NCBI GenBank assembly: GCA_964036155.1
Contig: OZ038423.1
Span: forward strand, 56,683,249 to 56,747,248
Source of the DNA: Diploscapter coronatus
Lineage: Eukaryota; Nematoda; Chromadorea; Rhabditida; Rhabditidae
Direction: 5' to 3'
DNA length: 64,000 nt
A model generated the notes under the pieces. That model was not told where the DNA came from. It saw nothing but the letters and a program-made list of their open reading frames with translations, and made no database searches. A program made the position numbers and the translations under genes. Position 1 is the first letter of the stretch, and every line of letters starts with the position of its first letter. Positions 60,694 to 64,000 of this stretch are shown here, piece after piece.

Positions 60694-63600
60694 TTATCTG
60701 TGAGTCGGACGGAGTTTCGTGTCGCGGAATTTGGTGTCGTTCAGCTGAAAGGCCAACTGCTCCACGCGATTCACCATACTCTTCGTATTTTCCAGAACCT
60801 GTAAATTTGTGGAAATTCAAGTTTTCATCGTTTCATTAAAAATAATACGATTCGAAAGTAAACTAAATGAATTACCATTCAAATTTGAATGTTCCAAACA
60901 CTAGCTAATTTCATTAAACAATCACCTTCACTTATAATTTATTGATAAAGAATACTTTTTGAAGATTACGGTAATAATTTCGAAGATCAATTCTTTTAAA
61001 GAGTAAAAATCTAAGAGAATTGTCCCGACCTTTTCATGAACGGACTGGTTGTTGGTGTGAGAGGCCATGGCGACGACGCCGTGGATGGAGTCGATTTTGG
61101 CGCCCTCGATCCGATTGATGCGGATCAGATCCACGATCCAGCGCTCCGCGTCCGACTGCAAAAATATTTTGTTATTTTAATTAATTCATCTTTTAATTTA
61201 AGATTTATCGCTATCTGAATCAATCTTCAAAGAATTCGATGCATTTTCGAATCCTTTTGAAACATATGTTAGATTTTCCTTCTAACAAAATTCTTTCTTA
61301 TACTAGCCAGACCAAAGATAAAGCCCATTTAATCGCATTTCTAGCAGACATGAAGGAATTTTTATCAAGTTTTTTCCCCTAATAAGCAAGCGTCGTTGCA
61401 GCTTTATGTCGTGTGCACATTTAGCTTCCTATTGAAACACAAGTTAAAAATAAGGGAAAAATTTTCAACCTCAGTCATATTGAGTCTCTTGGCCAGTGCC
61501 TCGATGGAAACGGACTGAAATCATTTTCATAACTAATTGAGCCTCGGGCTTAAATTTAAAGCTGCGAGTACTCTTGTCCCAAACGCTATTTCTCCTTTCT
61601 TTCGCTTTGGGACAAAAGTACTCGCAGCCTAAATTTAACTCGAGCTTCAAATTGGATTTTAAAATTTACCTGATGAATGCGACAGAACATGTCGAAGACC
61701 AGCAAACGGGCCGACTCGCGGAAGTCCGACAGACACGCCGTCAGGAAGAAGTCGTTCGTCAGCACCTACAACCTTTTGAAAATTAAAAAGGATAATATTT
61801 TTCAAAGTTTCATAAAATAATTATAAAATTTTAAAATTAGACAATTTCAATAGTCCCAGAACCATGAATCTCATATTAAACTTCAAAGAAGAGGCATGAA
61901 TTTTAAAAATCGTTCGATATTAATTTGTCTTTTTTTATGAATTTCATGTTTCAGAGAAAACTTATGAAATTTGGATAATTGCGATTTAATTTGCCGTTTG
62001 CCCGTAGACATAAACAAAATTTTCCAACCTCCTCACAAAGCTTCAGCTTCTCCTGAGCGCTGTCGAAGTCGAAGTTGACGTAGAGACAGGTCAGGAAATC
62101 CGTCACTGGGTCATGGTAGCTGTGACGCACCTCCAAGTAAAAAATTGCATGGTCGAGAAAATTTGCATTCCTTATTCTTCAAGTTCTATTTGAGAAAAAC
62201 CGACCATTTTAATAACGGAGACGAGCTTCTTGATGATGTTCGGCTGCTTGATTTTGCCCGTCATCACAGCCACCACCAGGTAACGCAGCAAATGGGGACA
62301 GAGGATCTGAAATCTACACAAGTTTCTACTTTTATTTTTCTAAAAAAAATCAAAGTAACAATCAAATCATTTTCAACTTCATCATTAATTTAATTTGCAA
62401 AAAAAATTCCCGACCTGAATAGTGTTGAGATAGTTGTAGTTGTGGAAAAACAGGTCGACGATCTCGTTCCTGCCATTTGCGGAGTTGAAGTAGACGAACA
62501 GAGACCAATGCAGAAGCCAGGCGCGCTTAAGTTTGTAAATTTTAATTTACTGATAATTTTTCATTCAAGTTTTCGTCAATTTTCAAATTAATTTCAGTTT
62601 CAGAGATAGGACAAATTTCAAGAAACTCTTAAATTTAGATGTTTTTAGGAAACATTTTTGAAATAATCTGGATATTGTAAAGCGTCAAAATTTGATCAAT
62701 ACAGAGAGAACGTAGCCAACTATTTCCGAAAATGCCGAATTTTTAGGCTCTTATGAAACACATTCGGCATATTTTGAAACTTAAGATTATGAAAGTAGTG
62801 GGTGAACTAACAAGTTTATTTAAATGCTGGATTTTGGGTTTCTTAAAATGTATCCATTTTCAACGTACGTGATGAATGAGCTCCGCCTCGGTGTCGAACG
62901 GGTTGGCATCGATGTAGACTCTCAGCTTGAGAAGGTCGTCACGGGCGTGGTCCCATTCCTCAAGTTTTTTTTTTCATAAAAATTCGGAAAATATTGACTC
63001 GAACATCAAAAATACATTATTTTCAATTTATCAAGAATTTTCTGTGAAATAGTTTCGAATAATTCCGACTAACAAATTTTTATACTTTCACCCTTTTATC
63101 AAGAATTGCCAGAACCTATATTAGAAATTTCTAAACTAGCTGTGACAAAGCTAAATCCACTATTACCTATTATAATTCTGGTTTATTACAATATTTTCGC
63201 TTTTATTAAGGATCCCTGTGACCTACCATCAGCATAATCTCACTGGCGAGTTTGCCGTAGAGCGCGTTCAGATAGTTCTTCAGATCGTGCTGCGGGACGA
63301 GTTGGCGATAGTACTGGAGAAGCACCTGGAAATATAAAGTTAGGGGTGATTTGTTGTTTCTCAGAAATCCGTTAATTTCTATCGTTTCTAGATTCTTTCA
63401 AAATACAGTAATCCCTTACCGAAGAAGACATGTAGTCTCCGCACTCGTACTGCAGCTTGGCGTATTTGTAGAGCGTGTCGAGCATGTCAGGAGTGAACTG
63501 AACGAAATTGTTGAAGAATGAAAATTTGTGCGTTTTTGAACTACTCGAATCAATTTCAATTTTTGTCACTCAAAACTCCTATGAGCATTATTTCTTAGAT

Positions 63601-64000
63601 TTTGTTCTTAATGCCAATTTTTCATACATACATTGTAGTTGGTCTGGAGATTTTCGAGGAAACTGGTGAACTCCTCCGGCTTGAGCACTTTGGCCAGGTT
63701 CTCCTTGACCGCGTCCTGCTCCAGGATTGCCAGAATCGGGTTAACCTAAAAACATTTTCTTGCACAAATTTGTTTTATTATTTAAAATTTTATTCTTTTT
63801 TTTTTAGAATACCTTGGCTTTGAGCTCTTCCCTCTCCTTCGCGATCATCTCCCTTTTCTGCACCAGCTCAGGGGGCACCTAAAATTAAAAATAATTTTAG
63901 AAAACGCATTAAAAATAGAAAAAAAAAACCTGATCAGCCGGATAGGTCTCGATCAAGTTGTCGATATAGTTGGTCTGTGAGAGAATCGCGCGTTGCGCCT
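60694..64000 (-). CDS. eif-3.E: Translation initiation factor eIF3 subunit E (N-terminus beyond window)
   Basis: Thirteen exons seen: 64000(edge)-63930, 63878-63813, 63745-63632, 63497-63420, 63325-63227, 62958-62869, 62525-62415, 62306-62205, 62130-62029, 61765-61670, 61514-61470, 61155-61030, 60798-60694. About 400 residues; the human protein has 445, so roughly 45-50 are missing. Diagnostic pieces: [58 protein letters not shown], then the PCI-domain end ([26 protein letters not shown]). It is part of the eIF3 complex that brings mRNA to the 40S ribosome. All introns are phase 0 where visible. Several acceptors are AAG or GAG rather than CAG. Confidence 0.95.
61561..61628. repeat. 68-nt hairpin in eif-3.E intron
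   Basis: Arms 61561-61585 and 61603-61628 pair almost perfectly (GCTGCGAGTACT / AGTACTCGCAGC; GTCCCAAA / TTTGGGAC) around a 17-nt C/T-rich loop. The size is like a pre-miRNA, but the arm termini match the longer fold-back at 6176-6289, favouring a small mobile fold-back family. Confidence 0.7.

Overview
The window is nuclear DNA of a nematode. It has intron-dense genes with short AT-rich introns, TTTCAG-type 3' splice sites, acceptors placed just upstream of several start codons (as expected for spliced-leader trans-splicing), and GC-richer exons in about 70% AT background. All homologies were read by eye from conceptual translation and no database was searched. Every multi-exon model below closes in frame, with exon lengths summing to a multiple of three.

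Left part, plus strand: the 3' two thirds of a polypeptide GalNAc-transferase (gly-5 type, 113-5561). Its lectin domain carries a cassette of three interchangeable exons. Next comes a gene-poor block (5.6-14.1 kb) with one small secreted C-type lectin-domain gene (10181-13114). That gene contains an 8-nt microexon encoding part of the QPD sugar-specificity motif, and it lies between two ~500-bp direct repeats.

From 14.1 kb to the right edge all recognised genes are on the minus strand: a BTB-BACK-PHR protein (BTBD3/6 type, 14172-19289), DENR (19883-22029), a second polypeptide GalNAc-transferase (23417-28533), the SERCA calcium pump sca-1 (34027-46641, 28 coding exons), syntaxin-16 (57341-59983), and the C-terminal ~400 residues of eIF3 subunit E (60694 to the edge). 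Themes are Golgi O-glycosylation and trafficking (two GalNAc-Ts, syntaxin-16), ER calcium handling (SERCA) and translation initiation (DENR, eIF3e). There is no evidence that they form one pathway.

The least ordinary signals are four. (1) The mutually exclusive gly-5 exons are separated by a 29-nt intron that looks too short to splice. Exon C is split by an intron that is itself a near-perfect hairpin, and exon C is flanked by complementary GC-rich intronic sequences. (2) A motif TA(T/A)GTTTCA, resembling the core of the nematode piRNA (21U-RNA) promoter motif, occurs about 28 times on both strands, mostly in introns of housekeeping-type genes, and is absent from the lectin-gene block. (3) The QPD-encoding microexon. 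(4) Several fold-back elements sit in introns, two of them apparently related copies 55 kb apart. Large stretches (28.6-34.0 and 46.7-57.3 kb) contain no gene I can recognise, only two orphan exon-like segments.
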